A DNA stretch of 64,000 bases from Rhodococcus coprophilus NBRC 100603 (GTDB lineage: Bacteria > Actinomycetota > Actinomycetes > Mycobacteriales > Mycobacteriaceae). Below the pieces are notes generated by a model that was not told the DNA's origin, made no database searches, and saw only the letters and a list, made by a program, of their open reading frames with translations. The translations under genes were made by a program, and so were the position numbers. This document shows positions 1-7,541 of this stretch, in pieces; the stretch's first letter is position 1, and each line of letters begins with the position of its first letter. The stretch spans positions 186,001 to 250,000 of the forward strand of contig NZ_BDAM01000008.1 of assembly GCF_001895045.1 (NCBI RefSeq), given 5' to 3'.

Positions 1-1110
1 GCGACCCGGGTCGAATGCGTCGGGATCGGGGAAGTCCTCGGGGATGCGGTTGGACACCGCGGGTGTGGCGCCGACGAGGTCTCCCCGGCGGATCCGGTAT
101 CCGGCGACCTCGAAGTCGTCGCGCGCGACACGCAGCAGCAGGATCAGCGGCGGATGCAGCCGCAACGTCTCCTTGAGAACCGCTTCGAGCACCGGGATCT
201 GGCGGAGCGCATGGAAACTCACATCCGCACCGTCGGCGTACAGCGTGTCGAGTTCGTCCGTCACCTCGTGCAGGTATCCGGGGTGGCGCAGCAGTTCGAT
301 CAGCGCCCACGCGGCGGTGCCCGACGTGGTGTGGTGCCCGGCGAACATCATCGAGATGAAGATTCCGGTGATCTCGTCTGCGCTGAACCGTTCGGTTCCG
401 TCCTCGTTCTTGATCGACACGAGGACATCGAGCATGTCGCGGTCCTCTTTGCCCTTCGGCGGATTCGCGATGCGCCCGGTCATGATGTCCTGTACGAGCG
501 AGACGAGACCACGCCGCGCTTCGTCACGCCGACGGAAGCTCTCGATCGGCGCATACGGATCGACGAAAGCCAAAGCGTCGGTGCCTTTTTCGAGATCGTG
601 GTAGAGCCGCGCGAAGCGGTCGTCGAGCTGGTCCCGGAACTTCTTGCCGATCAGGCACGCCGACGAGGTGTAGATCGTCAGCTCGGCGAAGAACTCGAGC
701 AGGTCGATCTCGCCCTCGTCGCCCCAGTGCGCGATCATGTCCTGCACTTCCCGGTCGATCGTCGCGGCGTGGCCTTTCATCTGTTCGCCGCGAAGCGCGG
801 AGTTGTGCAGCATCTCCTTGCGCCGCTCGGGGCTCGCATCGAACACGACACCTTCCCCGAACACCGGTGTCATGAACGGATATGCGGCCTGCTGGTCGAG
901 TTCCTCGTCCGCGGCCCGGAAGAAGAACTCGTTCGCCTCGGCGCCCGAGAGCAGCACGACATTCTTGTCGGCGAGTTGGAAGACGCCCACGTTTCCGCAT
1001 TCGTCCCGGACGCGTCGCATGAGTGCGATCGGGTCGGTGCGCAACTCTTCGAGGTGGCCGTGTTCTTGCTCGCCACCGGACACCCGCCTGGGTTCGGCGA
1101 TCGTGGTCAT
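1..1110 (-). CDS. cyp51: Sterol 14-alpha-demethylase, CYP51 (3' part outside window)
   Basis: Cytochrome P450 of the CYP51 family, which removes the 14-alpha methyl group of sterols using electrons from a ferredoxin. The first 370 residues are visible; mycobacterial CYP51 has about 450, so the haem-cysteine loop is off the window edge. Visible hallmarks are the B-C region FMTPVFGEGVVFD (79-91), the I-helix AGHHTT (257-262) and the ExxR motif in KETLR (313-317). The N-terminus and the ERRKEML stretch are very close to M. tuberculosis CYP51 (Rv0764c) as I remember it. The start codon overlaps the stop of the upstream SDR by one base, so it is the distal gene of a TetR-P450-SDR-CYP51 operon. In Rv0764c the ferredoxin gene follows directly; here that position lies outside the window. 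The sterol substrate is inferred from the family. Confidence 0.93.
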   Translation of the reverse strand, partial: MTTIAEPRRVSGGEQEHGHLEELRTDPIALMRRVRDECGNVGVFQLADKNVVLLSGAEANEFFFRAADEELDQQAAYPFMTPVFGEGVVFDASPERRKEMLHNSALRGEQMKGHAATIDREVQDMIAHWGDEGEIDLLEFFAELTIYTSSACLIGKKFRDQLDDRFARLYHDLEKGTDALAFVDPYAPIESFRRRDEARRGLVSLVQDIMTGRIANPPKGKEDRDMLDVLVSIKNEDGTERFSADEITGIFISMMFAGHHTTSGTAAWALIELLRHPGYLHEVTDELDTLYADGADVSFHALRQIPVLEAVLKETLRLHPPLILLLRVARDDFEVAGYRIRRGDLVGATPAVSNRIPEDFPDPDAFDPGR

Positions 1111-1892
1111 CAGGAATCCTTCTTCAGTGGGGCCTCGGGTTGTACCTCGATGAGCACGATGTGGGCGCCCCGCGGAGCCGAGACGACCGCCACGGCAGCA
1201 TCCGCGATGTCCGACGGCCGGAGGAAGTAGGGGTGGCGCGCGAGTCCCCACTTCTCCCAGTCCGCGAGTAGCGGTTCGAGGATTTCCACGGGCGCGCTCA
1301 TCCCCGCCGCGGTCTGGGTGGGGCCCGGACGCACCACCGACGCACGCACTCCGGTGCCCTCGAGTTCCATGCGCATCTCCCGCGCCAGGGCTTCCAGACC
1401 GGTCTTGGCCGCGACGTAGGCGCCCATCCAGGGGCGTGCCACGTCGGCGCAGTCGGAACCGATCACGACGAAATCGCCGCGGCGTCGTTCGATCATTCCG
1501 GGAAGCACCCGGTGGGCCAGTCGCTGGGTGCCCATGAGATGCACGCTGACCTGGAACGCGAACCGGTCGGGGTCCATTTCGTGAGCGAGAGAGAAGTCCA
1601 TGTCGCCGGCGCCCGAGACGACGATCTCGGTGGGGCCGAGCGCGTCCTCCGCGGCAGTGACGAACCGATCGACCGAGTCGGTCGACGACACGTCGAGATG
1701 ATGAGCGAACGCTTCACCGCCCTCGCCGCGGATCTTCTCTGCGACGGCCTCGCACTCGTCGACGCGTCGAGCACCGAGAGCGACGGGGTGCCCGAGTTCG
1801 GCGAGCGCGTAGGCGGTGGCGGTGCCGATGCCGGACGACGCGCCGGTCACGATCGCCGGGCGCCGGCCGGGGTGGGGTTCGAATCTAGGCAT
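1110..1892 (-). CDS. Short-chain dehydrogenase/reductase (Rv0765c-like)
   Basis: Classical SDR of 260 residues with a Rossmann fold that uses NAD(P). The cofactor motif TGASSGIG is at 16-23, the catalytic serine probably at 146, and the YxxxK pair is Y159/K163. The usual NNAG motif is replaced by VSGAG around 92-96. It lies between two P450 genes with an 8-bp overlap upstream and one base downstream, so translation is probably coupled. Position and sequence match the SDR beside CYP51 in mycobacteria. A role in oxidising alcohol or keto intermediates made by the P450s is inferred; the substrate is unknown. Confidence 0.88.
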   Translation of the reverse strand: MPRFEPHPGRRPAIVTGASSGIGTATAYALAELGHPVALGARRVDECEAVAEKIRGEGGEAFAHHLDVSSTDSVDRFVTAAEDALGPTEIVVSGAGDMDFSLAHEMDPDRFAFQVSVHLMGTQRLAHRVLPGMIERRRGDFVVIGSDCADVARPWMGAYVAAKTGLEALAREMRMELEGTGVRASVVRPGPTQTAAGMSAPVEILEPLLADWEKWGLARHPYFLRPSDIADAAVAVVSAPRGAHIVLIEVQPEAPLKKDS

Positions 1893-3111
1893 GTCGATCG
1901 GTGACCTTCATGGGCAGGGCCGCGAAGCCTCGGACGTTGGTGGAGTGCACGCGTTCGCAGCGGTCGACGTCGACGTCGTAGTCGGTGACGCGCCGGGCGA
2001 ACTGTTCGAGCGCGATGGTCGCCTCGAGACGCGCGAGGTGGGCGCCGAGGCAGAAGTGCACCCCGCCGCCGAAACTCGCGATCTTCTGGGAACTGTTGCG
2101 GCCGATGCGGAAGGTGTCGGCATCGTCGAACACTTCCGAGTCGCGGTTGGCGGACCCGATGAGCAGAAGCACCTTGTCGCCGGCGGGGATGGTGGAGCCG
2201 TGCAGTTCGATGTCCTCCGCCGCAGTGCGGGCGACGAGCTGGCTCGACGTGTCGTACCGCAGTGTCTCCTCGACCCATTCCGGCGTGCGCGAGGGATCGG
2301 ACAATACTTGCCGCACTTCCGATTTGTTCTCGGCTCCCCAGAACATCGCGTTGCCGAGCAGCTTCGTGGTCGTTTCGTTCCCGGCCACCACCATGAGGAA
2401 CATGAATCCGATGATCTCGTCGTCCGACAATCGGTCGCCGTCGATCTCCGCCCCGAGCAGAGCCGAGGTGAGATCGGCTGTTTCCTTCGCACGGCGCTCG
2501 GTGATCATCCGGGCGAAGTAGCCGACGAGATTCAACGAGGCGTCCATCGCGGCGACCGGCACGTCGAGCACGCCCTCCTCGCGGTGCACGACGAGGTCGG
2601 CGAGCCTGCGGATCTCGGCGCGGTCGGATTTGGGAACGCCCATCAGTTCGGAGATCACGTCCATGGGCAGCTTGCCGGCAACGTCCGAAATCCAATCGAA
2701 CTCGCCTGCCGCCAAAGCCGGTTCGAGGTATTCGAGGGTGATTTCCAGAATGCGTCCCTCGAGATCGGCGACGCGGCGCGGAGTGAAACCTTTGGATACC
2801 AACTGGCGCATGCGCATGTGCCGCGGGTCGTCCATCGCGAGGAAGGACATGACCTTGTGCGCGTTCGGCCCGTACGCGGAGGGATCGAGCGAGACTCCGT
2901 TGGCGCTCGAGAGCCGCGTGCTGTCACGAAACGCGGCCACCACGTCGGCATGACGCGACAGTGCCCAGAACTCCAGTTCGGGGTTGTAGTACAGCGGCGC
3001 TTCCTCGCGCAGCCGGCGGTAGGTGGGATACGGGTCCTCGTGGAAGGAGTAGTCGTACGGGTTGAACGTCGGCGGGTCGAGCGATGAGGACTCCCGGGAG
3101 GCCTGAATCAT
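1885..3111 (-). CDS. Cytochrome P450, CYP123-like
   Basis: Complete bacterial class I P450 of 408 residues. The I-helix oxygen-activation motif AGNETT is at 243-248, the ExxR motif is in EETLR (281-285), and the haem loop FGGGVHFCLG has its thiolate ligand at C354. It starts 3 nt after the stop of the TetR gene and overlaps the following SDR, so it is second in the operon. In M. tuberculosis the gene in this position is cyp123 (Rv0766c), which supports the family call. The substrate is not known; the neighbourhood suggests a sterol, terpenoid or fatty compound. It needs an external ferredoxin and reductase, not encoded within the window. Confidence 0.9.
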   Translation of the reverse strand: MIQASRESSSLDPPTFNPYDYSFHEDPYPTYRRLREEAPLYYNPELEFWALSRHADVVAAFRDSTRLSSANGVSLDPSAYGPNAHKVMSFLAMDDPRHMRMRQLVSKGFTPRRVADLEGRILEITLEYLEPALAAGEFDWISDVAGKLPMDVISELMGVPKSDRAEIRRLADLVVHREEGVLDVPVAAMDASLNLVGYFARMITERRAKETADLTSALLGAEIDGDRLSDDEIIGFMFLMVVAGNETTTKLLGNAMFWGAENKSEVRQVLSDPSRTPEWVEETLRYDTSSQLVARTAAEDIELHGSTIPAGDKVLLLIGSANRDSEVFDDADTFRIGRNSSQKIASFGGGVHFCLGAHLARLEATIALEQFARRVTDYDVDVDRCERVHSTNVRGFAALPMKVTDRHA

Positions 3112-3114
3112 GCT

Positions 3115-3711
3115 TCACTCCAGTAAAAGTCGGGCTGAGACTTCCAACCTGTCGGCGAGCTTTTCGTATGTCCCGTATCCCATGCCGGCGCGCACGAGGG
3201 CACCGGCGTAGAGAAGTTCGAGTGCTTCGAGTTCGTCGGGGTCCGCGCCCGGTCCGAGCGCGGCGGAGAGCCGCTCTCGAATGTCGAGCCCGATACGTGC
3301 GCGCAGATGCTCGACGTCCGGATCCTGACCGAGCAGGGCACTCGTGACGGCCGCCGCGAGTTCCGGTTCGTCGGCCATGAGCAGCGCGATCCCCCGGAGT
3401 ACTGCCGCCACCCGATCCACACGGTCCGATTCGGCCGGACCGGCTGTGGACTCGACCGCGGGCTCGGTGGCGAGCCGCCGCCAGAACACCTCCGCAACGA
3501 GATGTTCCTTCGACGAGAAGTACGTGTACGCCGTTGCCGGCGCGACGCCCGCGCGCGAGGCAACCATCCGGACGGTCAGTCCTGCAAACCCCTCTTCGCG
3601 CAGCACCTCGACCGCGGCCTGTGTGAGCCGCTGGACGGTATCCGCCTGCCTCTCGGTCAGGCGCCGGCGAGTCGATTCGAGGTTCACATTTCTGGACACG
3701 TGTCTGGACAT
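3115..3711 (-). CDS. TetR-family regulator of the CYP51 cluster (Rv0767c-like)
   Basis: TetR repressor with an N-terminal helix-turn-helix (GLTVRMVASRAGVAPATAYTYF region) and a C-terminal ligand domain. It is first in the TetR-P450-SDR-CYP51 operon. The start is uncertain. The ATG used here lies inside the operator; a GTG at 3771 overlaps the upstream P450 stop; GTG codons at 3699 and 3687 sit downstream of the predicted -10. GTG 3699 is 8 nt after the -10 TAATGT and would fit a leaderless message. The operator at 3691-3710 recurs in the SDR/aldA intergenic region, so this protein probably represses its own operon and both divergent units. The ligand is unknown. Confidence 0.88.
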   Translation of the reverse strand: MSRHVSRNVNLESTRRRLTERQADTVQRLTQAAVEVLREEGFAGLTVRMVASRAGVAPATAYTYFSSKEHLVAEVFWRRLATEPAVESTAGPAESDRVDRVAAVLRGIALLMADEPELAAAVTSALLGQDPDVEHLRARIGLDIRERLSAALGPGADPDELEALELLYAGALVRAGMGYGTYEKLADRLEVSARLLLE

Positions 3712-3713
3712 TA
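3691..3713 (-). promoter_or_regulatory. TetR operator fused to a -10 box (site 1)
   Basis: On the minus strand the sequence TGTCCAGACACGTGTCCAGA (3710 to 3691) contains two direct GTCCAGA units 12 bp apart and is overlapped by a -10 candidate TAATGT (3713 to 3708). The same layout recurs at 7503-7525. The likely effect is autorepression of the TetR gene and of the P450-SDR-CYP51 genes behind it. Confidence 0.75.
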
Positions 3714-3767
3714 CTACGGCAATACCCGTCCGGCAATGCCGACGACAGGCATTGCGCACCGAATTCG

Positions 3768-4991
3768 TCACCCGCGCGGGTAGATCCGGACGGGCATCGC
3801 CTTGATCCCGTTGATGAAGTTCGACCTCAACCGGCGCGCGGGCCCGGCAGATTCGACGCGGTCGAGACGCGACGCCAGAGTCTCGAACATCACGCGCAGT
3901 TCGAGACGCGCAAGATGCGCCCCGACGCAGAAATGGACCCCGCTCCCCCCGAAGGCGACGTGCGGGTTGTGTTCACGCCCGATATCGAAGACCTGTGCGT
4001 TCTCGAAGACCTCCTCGTCCCGATTCGCGCTGGGGTAGTACACGACGACCTTGTCGCCGCGCTCGACGGCCTGACCCCCGACCGACGCCGGACAGGTCGG
4101 GGTGCGGCGGAACCCCAGCACGGGGCTCACCCAGCGCAAGACCTCCTCCACCGCGCTGTCGATCAGTTCCGGCCGCTCCTGCAGTCGCCGCCACTGCTCG
4201 GGATGATCCATGAATGCCTGCATGCCGCCGGAGATCGCGTTGCGGGTCGTCTCGTTGCCCGCGATCACGAGCAACACGAAGAACATGTCGAACTCGACCT
4301 CCGACAAGGTGTCGCCGTTCTCGTCGGGACGAACCAGTTTCGAGATGATGTCGTCGCGTGGTTCGACACGTCTTCTGGCCGCAATCTCGTTGGCGTACAA
4401 GAACACCTCCGCTGCTGCCAGCTCCCCGTCCTCCTGGGAACTCCCGTACTCCGGGTCGTCCCAGCCGATCATCCGGTTCGACCAGTCGTACAGCTTGCCG
4501 ACGTCCTCCGCCGGCGCGCCGAGCAGTTCGGCGATCACCTCGAGAGGCAGGGGCGCTGCCACCAGAGGAACGAAATCGACGACCATGCCGTCGCGGCCGG
4601 CCTCGATCACCTCGTCGACGATCCGGTTGCAGACCTCCCGGATGTGCGCTTCGAGGGTCTTGACCATCCGGGGCGTGAACCCGCGACTCACCAGCTGCCG
4701 CAGCCTGGTGTGGTCCGGCGGATCGAGATTGATGAGCATCGTCGCCTGCTTGAGGCGTGTCTCCTCGTCGAAATCATCGATCTGGGTCGTACCCAGCGCC
4801 GACGAGAAAGTCACACTGTCGCGGGAGACGGCCACGACGTCGGCATGCTTGGTGACCGCCCAGAAACCGGCGCCACCGTCCTCCAGCTGCCGAGGCACCG
4901 GACATTCGCGGCGCATCTGGGAGAAGTACGCGTGTGGAACTCCCTCGAGATAGAGGTCGGGGTTCTTGAGATCGATACGGGAGGTGGTCAT
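3768..4991 (-). CDS. Cytochrome P450, CYP124/CYP125/CYP142-like
   Basis: Complete P450 of 407 residues. The I-helix AGNETT is at 244-249, ExxR is in EEVLR (282-286), and the haem loop FGGSGVHFC puts the ligand at C355. Several blocks (FWAVTKHADV, LDPPDHTRLR, VSRGFTPRMV, AGNETTRNAISGGM, the NGIK end) resemble the actinobacterial P450s that hydroxylate cholesterol side chains and methyl-branched lipids. A role on such a substrate is therefore inferred. It is upstream of the TetR gene, touching it only if that gene starts at GTG 3771, and is divergent from a second TetR gene at 5080. I know no counterpart at this position in the mycobacterial CYP51 cluster, so it may be an addition. Confidence 0.88.
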   Translation of the reverse strand: MTTSRIDLKNPDLYLEGVPHAYFSQMRRECPVPRQLEDGGAGFWAVTKHADVVAVSRDSVTFSSALGTTQIDDFDEETRLKQATMLINLDPPDHTRLRQLVSRGFTPRMVKTLEAHIREVCNRIVDEVIEAGRDGMVVDFVPLVAAPLPLEVIAELLGAPAEDVGKLYDWSNRMIGWDDPEYGSSQEDGELAAAEVFLYANEIAARRRVEPRDDIISKLVRPDENGDTLSEVEFDMFFVLLVIAGNETTRNAISGGMQAFMDHPEQWRRLQERPELIDSAVEEVLRWVSPVLGFRRTPTCPASVGGQAVERGDKVVVYYPSANRDEEVFENAQVFDIGREHNPHVAFGGSGVHFCVGAHLARLELRVMFETLASRLDRVESAGPARRLRSNFINGIKAMPVRIYPRG

Positions 4992-5031
4992 GCCGTCACC
5001 CTCGTCGTGAATATCCGAATGTGTGTGACCT

Positions 5032-5073
5032 TCAAACTACAGGCCTTCGTTTGATGCGGAAGACCCTTAGAAT
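5032..5073 (+). promoter_or_regulatory. Inverted repeat and leaderless promoter of the second TetR gene
   Basis: TCAAAC (5032-5037) and GTTTGA (5049-5054) form an inverted repeat 11 bp apart in the 88-bp gap between the divergent P450 and TetR genes. A TAGAAT -10 box (5068-5073) ends 6 nt before the ATG at 5080, so the message is probably leaderless. The repeat lies about 26-48 bp upstream of that start, where a TetR repressor would block the -35 region. Confidence 0.6.
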
Positions 5074-5079
5074 AACTTC

Positions 5080-5691
5080 ATGGCACGTGACAATTCCCGG
5101 CCCGTCCGGCGACGCACCCTCACGCGTGAGAAGGTGATCGGCGCTGCGCTCGGGATCGTCGAGGATGCCGGCTGGGAACAACTCACCATGAGCACCCTGT
5201 CGGGCAGTCTGGGGATCGCCGCAGCCTCCCTCTACAACCACGTCCGCAACCTCGACGACGTCCGCTCAGCGATCCAGGTCCGCGCCATGACCGATCTCGG
5301 CCTCCACCTCCGCGAGGTGGCGATGGGCCGCAGCGGGATCGACGGCCTGCGCGCCCTGATCGACGCCCACCGGGCCTGGGCGGTAGAGCACCCCCGCCTC
5401 TACCGGGCACTCACCGCGGCACCGGTGGACCGCGATGCGCTCGTCGGCGCGGCACTCGATGCCAACGTCGCCCTGCGGACGATGCTGTCGTCGTGCGGAG
5501 TGCCCGAGGACGAGTCGCTCGAGGTCGCCATCAGCATGTTCGCGGCGCTGCACGGGTTCGCGACGCTCGAAGGCAGCGGATTTCTCGGCAGCGAACCGGA
5601 TCTCGACCAGATCTACGAGACCGTGGTGCGCGGGGTCCTCGCGAGCGTTCCCCTCGGAGATGCGCGCACGGGTCGAAACGAGCCGGTATAA
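5080..5691 (+). CDS. TetR-family regulator with WHG-type C-terminal domain
   Basis: Repressor of 203 residues. The helix-turn-helix lies around residues 16-62 (LTMSTLSGSLGIAAASLYNHV) and is followed by an all-helical domain like the TetR_C_33/WHG type. The ATG has no Shine-Dalgarno sequence but sits 6 nt after TAGAAT, typical of leaderless actinobacterial mRNAs. It is divergent from the CYP125-like P450 and followed 32 nt later by the MpaB-like gene, its most likely targets. It differs from the TetR protein at 3115, and the operator near it (5032-5054) is also different. Confidence 0.88.
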   Translation: MARDNSRPVRRRTLTREKVIGAALGIVEDAGWEQLTMSTLSGSLGIAAASLYNHVRNLDDVRSAIQVRAMTDLGLHLREVAMGRSGIDGLRALIDAHRAWAVEHPRLYRALTAAPVDRDALVGAALDANVALRTMLSSCGVPEDESLEVAISMFAALHGFATLEGSGFLGSEPDLDQIYETVVRGVLASVPLGDARTGRNEPV

Positions 5692-5723
5692 CTGGATTCA
5701 ACCGTCGTCAGATGGAGGACCTC

Positions 5724-6554
5724 ATGCCTGCCATCCGCTCCCTCGGGGATCTGGTCTCGCCGCTCGGCGGCACGATCAATGCGGCGAACGTGATCATGCA
5801 GTTGGCTCTCCCGAGCGTCGGACAGGGCGTGCTCGACAGCACCGTGGATTCCGGTCGCGCCGACCTGCATCCCCTCAAACGCGCCCGCACCACCGGCGCA
5901 TACCTTGCCGTCGCGGCATACGGTAACGACGACGACCGCGCCTACGTCCGAGAATCCGTGCGGCGCATCCACGCTCACGTGGTGTCCCCGCCGGGCGCCG
6001 CTGTGGGTTACAGCGCCAACTCCCCCGCACTCCAGCTGTGGGTCGCCGTGTGTCTACTGAAGTACTTCGTCGACCAGCACGAATTGCTGCACGGACCGCT
6101 GCGCGAGGACGAGTTCCGGCGCGTGCTGCACGACGGCGCGACACTCGGCACCACACTGAACGTGCGCCCGGAGTCCTGGCCCACCACACGCGCGGAGTAC
6201 GACGATCTCTGGCGGGCCGGAGTCGGCAGCATCTCCATGAACGACGACGTCCGCACCTACCTCACCCACCTCGCCGAACTCAGCTTCCTCGAAATCCGGC
6301 TGGGCCGCCTCGGCCGCCTGATCCACCGCGTGTTCGGACGATCGTTCGAGTTGATCACGCGCGGAGCCCTCCCCCCGGAATTCCGGGAGCTCATGCACTA
6401 CGAGTGGACCGCCACCGACCAGCGCAGATTCGACCGTTACCTGGGCAACCTCCGCCGGGTGCATCGCGTCACCCCGGGACTGTGGGGCCTGCCGTGGAGG
6501 GTGTATCTGCTGGACATGCGACTGCGGCGGCGCCTCGGACTGCGCGTCTTCTGA
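5724..6554 (+). CDS. MpaB-like oxygenase (DUF2236)
   Basis: Protein of 276 residues of the DUF2236/MpaB/latex-clearing-protein superfamily, whose studied members are haem b oxygenases. Family-like features are the HPLKRARTTGAYLAVAAYG block near residue 51, RRIHAHV, and a helical segment with LKYF followed by HELLHG. The ATG is preceded by GGAGG at 5715-5719, which fixes the start better than an ATG at 5712. It directly follows the TetR gene and ends 14 bp from the convergent SDR. The substrate is unknown; the P450-rich context suggests lipid or terpenoid oxidation. Confidence 0.78.
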   Translation: MPAIRSLGDLVSPLGGTINAANVIMQLALPSVGQGVLDSTVDSGRADLHPLKRARTTGAYLAVAAYGNDDDRAYVRESVRRIHAHVVSPPGAAVGYSANSPALQLWVAVCLLKYFVDQHELLHGPLREDEFRRVLHDGATLGTTLNVRPESWPTTRAEYDDLWRAGVGSISMNDDVRTYLTHLAELSFLEIRLGRLGRLIHRVFGRSFELITRGALPPEFRELMHYEWTATDQRRFDRYLGNLRRVHRVTPGLWGLPWRVYLLDMRLRRRLGLRVF

Positions 6555-6568
6555 AGTTCCCCCGCGGG

Positions 6569-7492
6569 TTATCGCACCGGAGCGCCCCGGACGAATTCGG
6601 AGATCTCCTCGGGTGTCCACGGCGGCGCCTCATCGTGATCGCGCCACGCGAGCAGAGCCGGCGTCTGCTTGCCGAACCGGCCGACGAAACACCCCGAACC
6701 CGCGAAGATTCCGCCGGTGTCCGGCGACAGCGCACTCGCGAGGTAGACGTAGAGAGGCGCGACGTACTCGGGTGGAGCAGGATTTCGCGAGGCCTCGTAT
6801 GAGACGTCGTCGAGCAGACCGCGGTCGTGCAGGCGCGTGAGCTGCCGCTCGTAGTCGCCACCTGTCGACAAGCGCGTGCGCGCTCCCGGACACACGACGT
6901 TGGCGCGCACACCGTGTTCGCGCAGCTCTGCGGCAATCGCCATGGTCAAGCTGTTCACGGCACCCTTGCCGGCTGGGTATCCCGTCCCGCCGTAATCGCC
7001 CAGAAAAGCGAACGAGCCCGTGTTGACGATCGCACCACCGCCCTGCCCGACGAAGTACGGGGCGAGGACCCGGCAGGTGCGGAAGGTGCCCGTCAAATGG
7101 GCGTCGATCAGGTCGTGCCACTGCCGATCGTCGATATCGAGAATGGACGATCCGGCCGGCTCCGCCGTACCGGCGCAGTTGACGAGCGCTGCCACCGAAC
7201 CGAATTGCGCGAGTGCCGTCTCGAGCAGCCGCTCCGCTACTCCCGGGGCCGCGGATGATCCCGCGACACCGACCGCCCGTACGCCTTCCGCGACCATCTC
7301 GGCGACCGTCGCGTCCACCGCGGCGGGATCGCGGCCGTTGACCACCACACCCGCTCCCCTCGCGGCGAACTCCCGCGCGACCGCCCGGCCGATGCCCCGG
7401 CTCGACCCGGTCACGATCACGCCCCTACCGGACAGCCCGGTCGAATCCGGCTCCCCCATAACGTTCCCCGTTCCGGCCATTGCGTCGTACAT
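6569..7492 (-). CDS. Short-chain dehydrogenase/reductase, divergent from aldA
   Basis: SDR with TGSSRGIG at 28-35, NCAG near 105-108, catalytic S160 and the pair Y172/K176, in a 307-residue reading with an unusually long C-terminal tail. The first ATG lies 8 nt after a minus-strand TATAGT -10 (7506 to 7501), which fits a leaderless transcript from 7492. ATGs at 7480 and 7459 are alternatives, the last with GGGGAA ahead of it. The gene shares a 49-bp intergenic region, with a TetR operator, with the divergent aldehyde dehydrogenase, so both are probably induced together. The substrate is not known. Confidence 0.85.
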   Translation of the reverse strand: MYDAMAGTGNVMGEPDSTGLSGRGVIVTGSSRGIGRAVAREFAARGAGVVVNGRDPAAVDATVAEMVAEGVRAVGVAGSSAAPGVAERLLETALAQFGSVAALVNCAGTAEPAGSSILDIDDRQWHDLIDAHLTGTFRTCRVLAPYFVGQGGGAIVNTGSFAFLGDYGGTGYPAGKGAVNSLTMAIAAELREHGVRANVVCPGARTRLSTGGDYERQLTRLHDRGLLDDVSYEASRNPAPPEYVAPLYVYLASALSPDTGGIFAGSGCFVGRFGKQTPALLAWRDHDEAPPWTPEEISEFVRGAPVR

Positions 7493-7500
7493 CTGCCCGA

Positions 7501-7525
7501 ACTATAGTCCAGACACCTGTCCAGA
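7501..7525. promoter_or_regulatory. Bidirectional promoter with TetR operator (site 2)
   Basis: ACTATAGT (7501-7508) supplies a -10 hexamer TATAGT on each strand. Overlapping it is AGTCCAGACACCTGTCCAGA (7506-7525), which differs from site 1 (3691-3710) only at the first base and one spacer base. The operator covers the start-site region of aldA and abuts that of the divergent SDR, so repressor binding would silence both directions. Confidence 0.75.
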
Positions 7526-7541
7526 ACCGAGGGAACGTCTG

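Noticed and set aside
1816-3087. 423-residue plus-strand open frame opposite the P450 at 1885-3111
   Set aside because: Antisense frame in a high-GC gene; no family motifs and no ribosome-binding site, while the minus-strand P450 has all its motifs.
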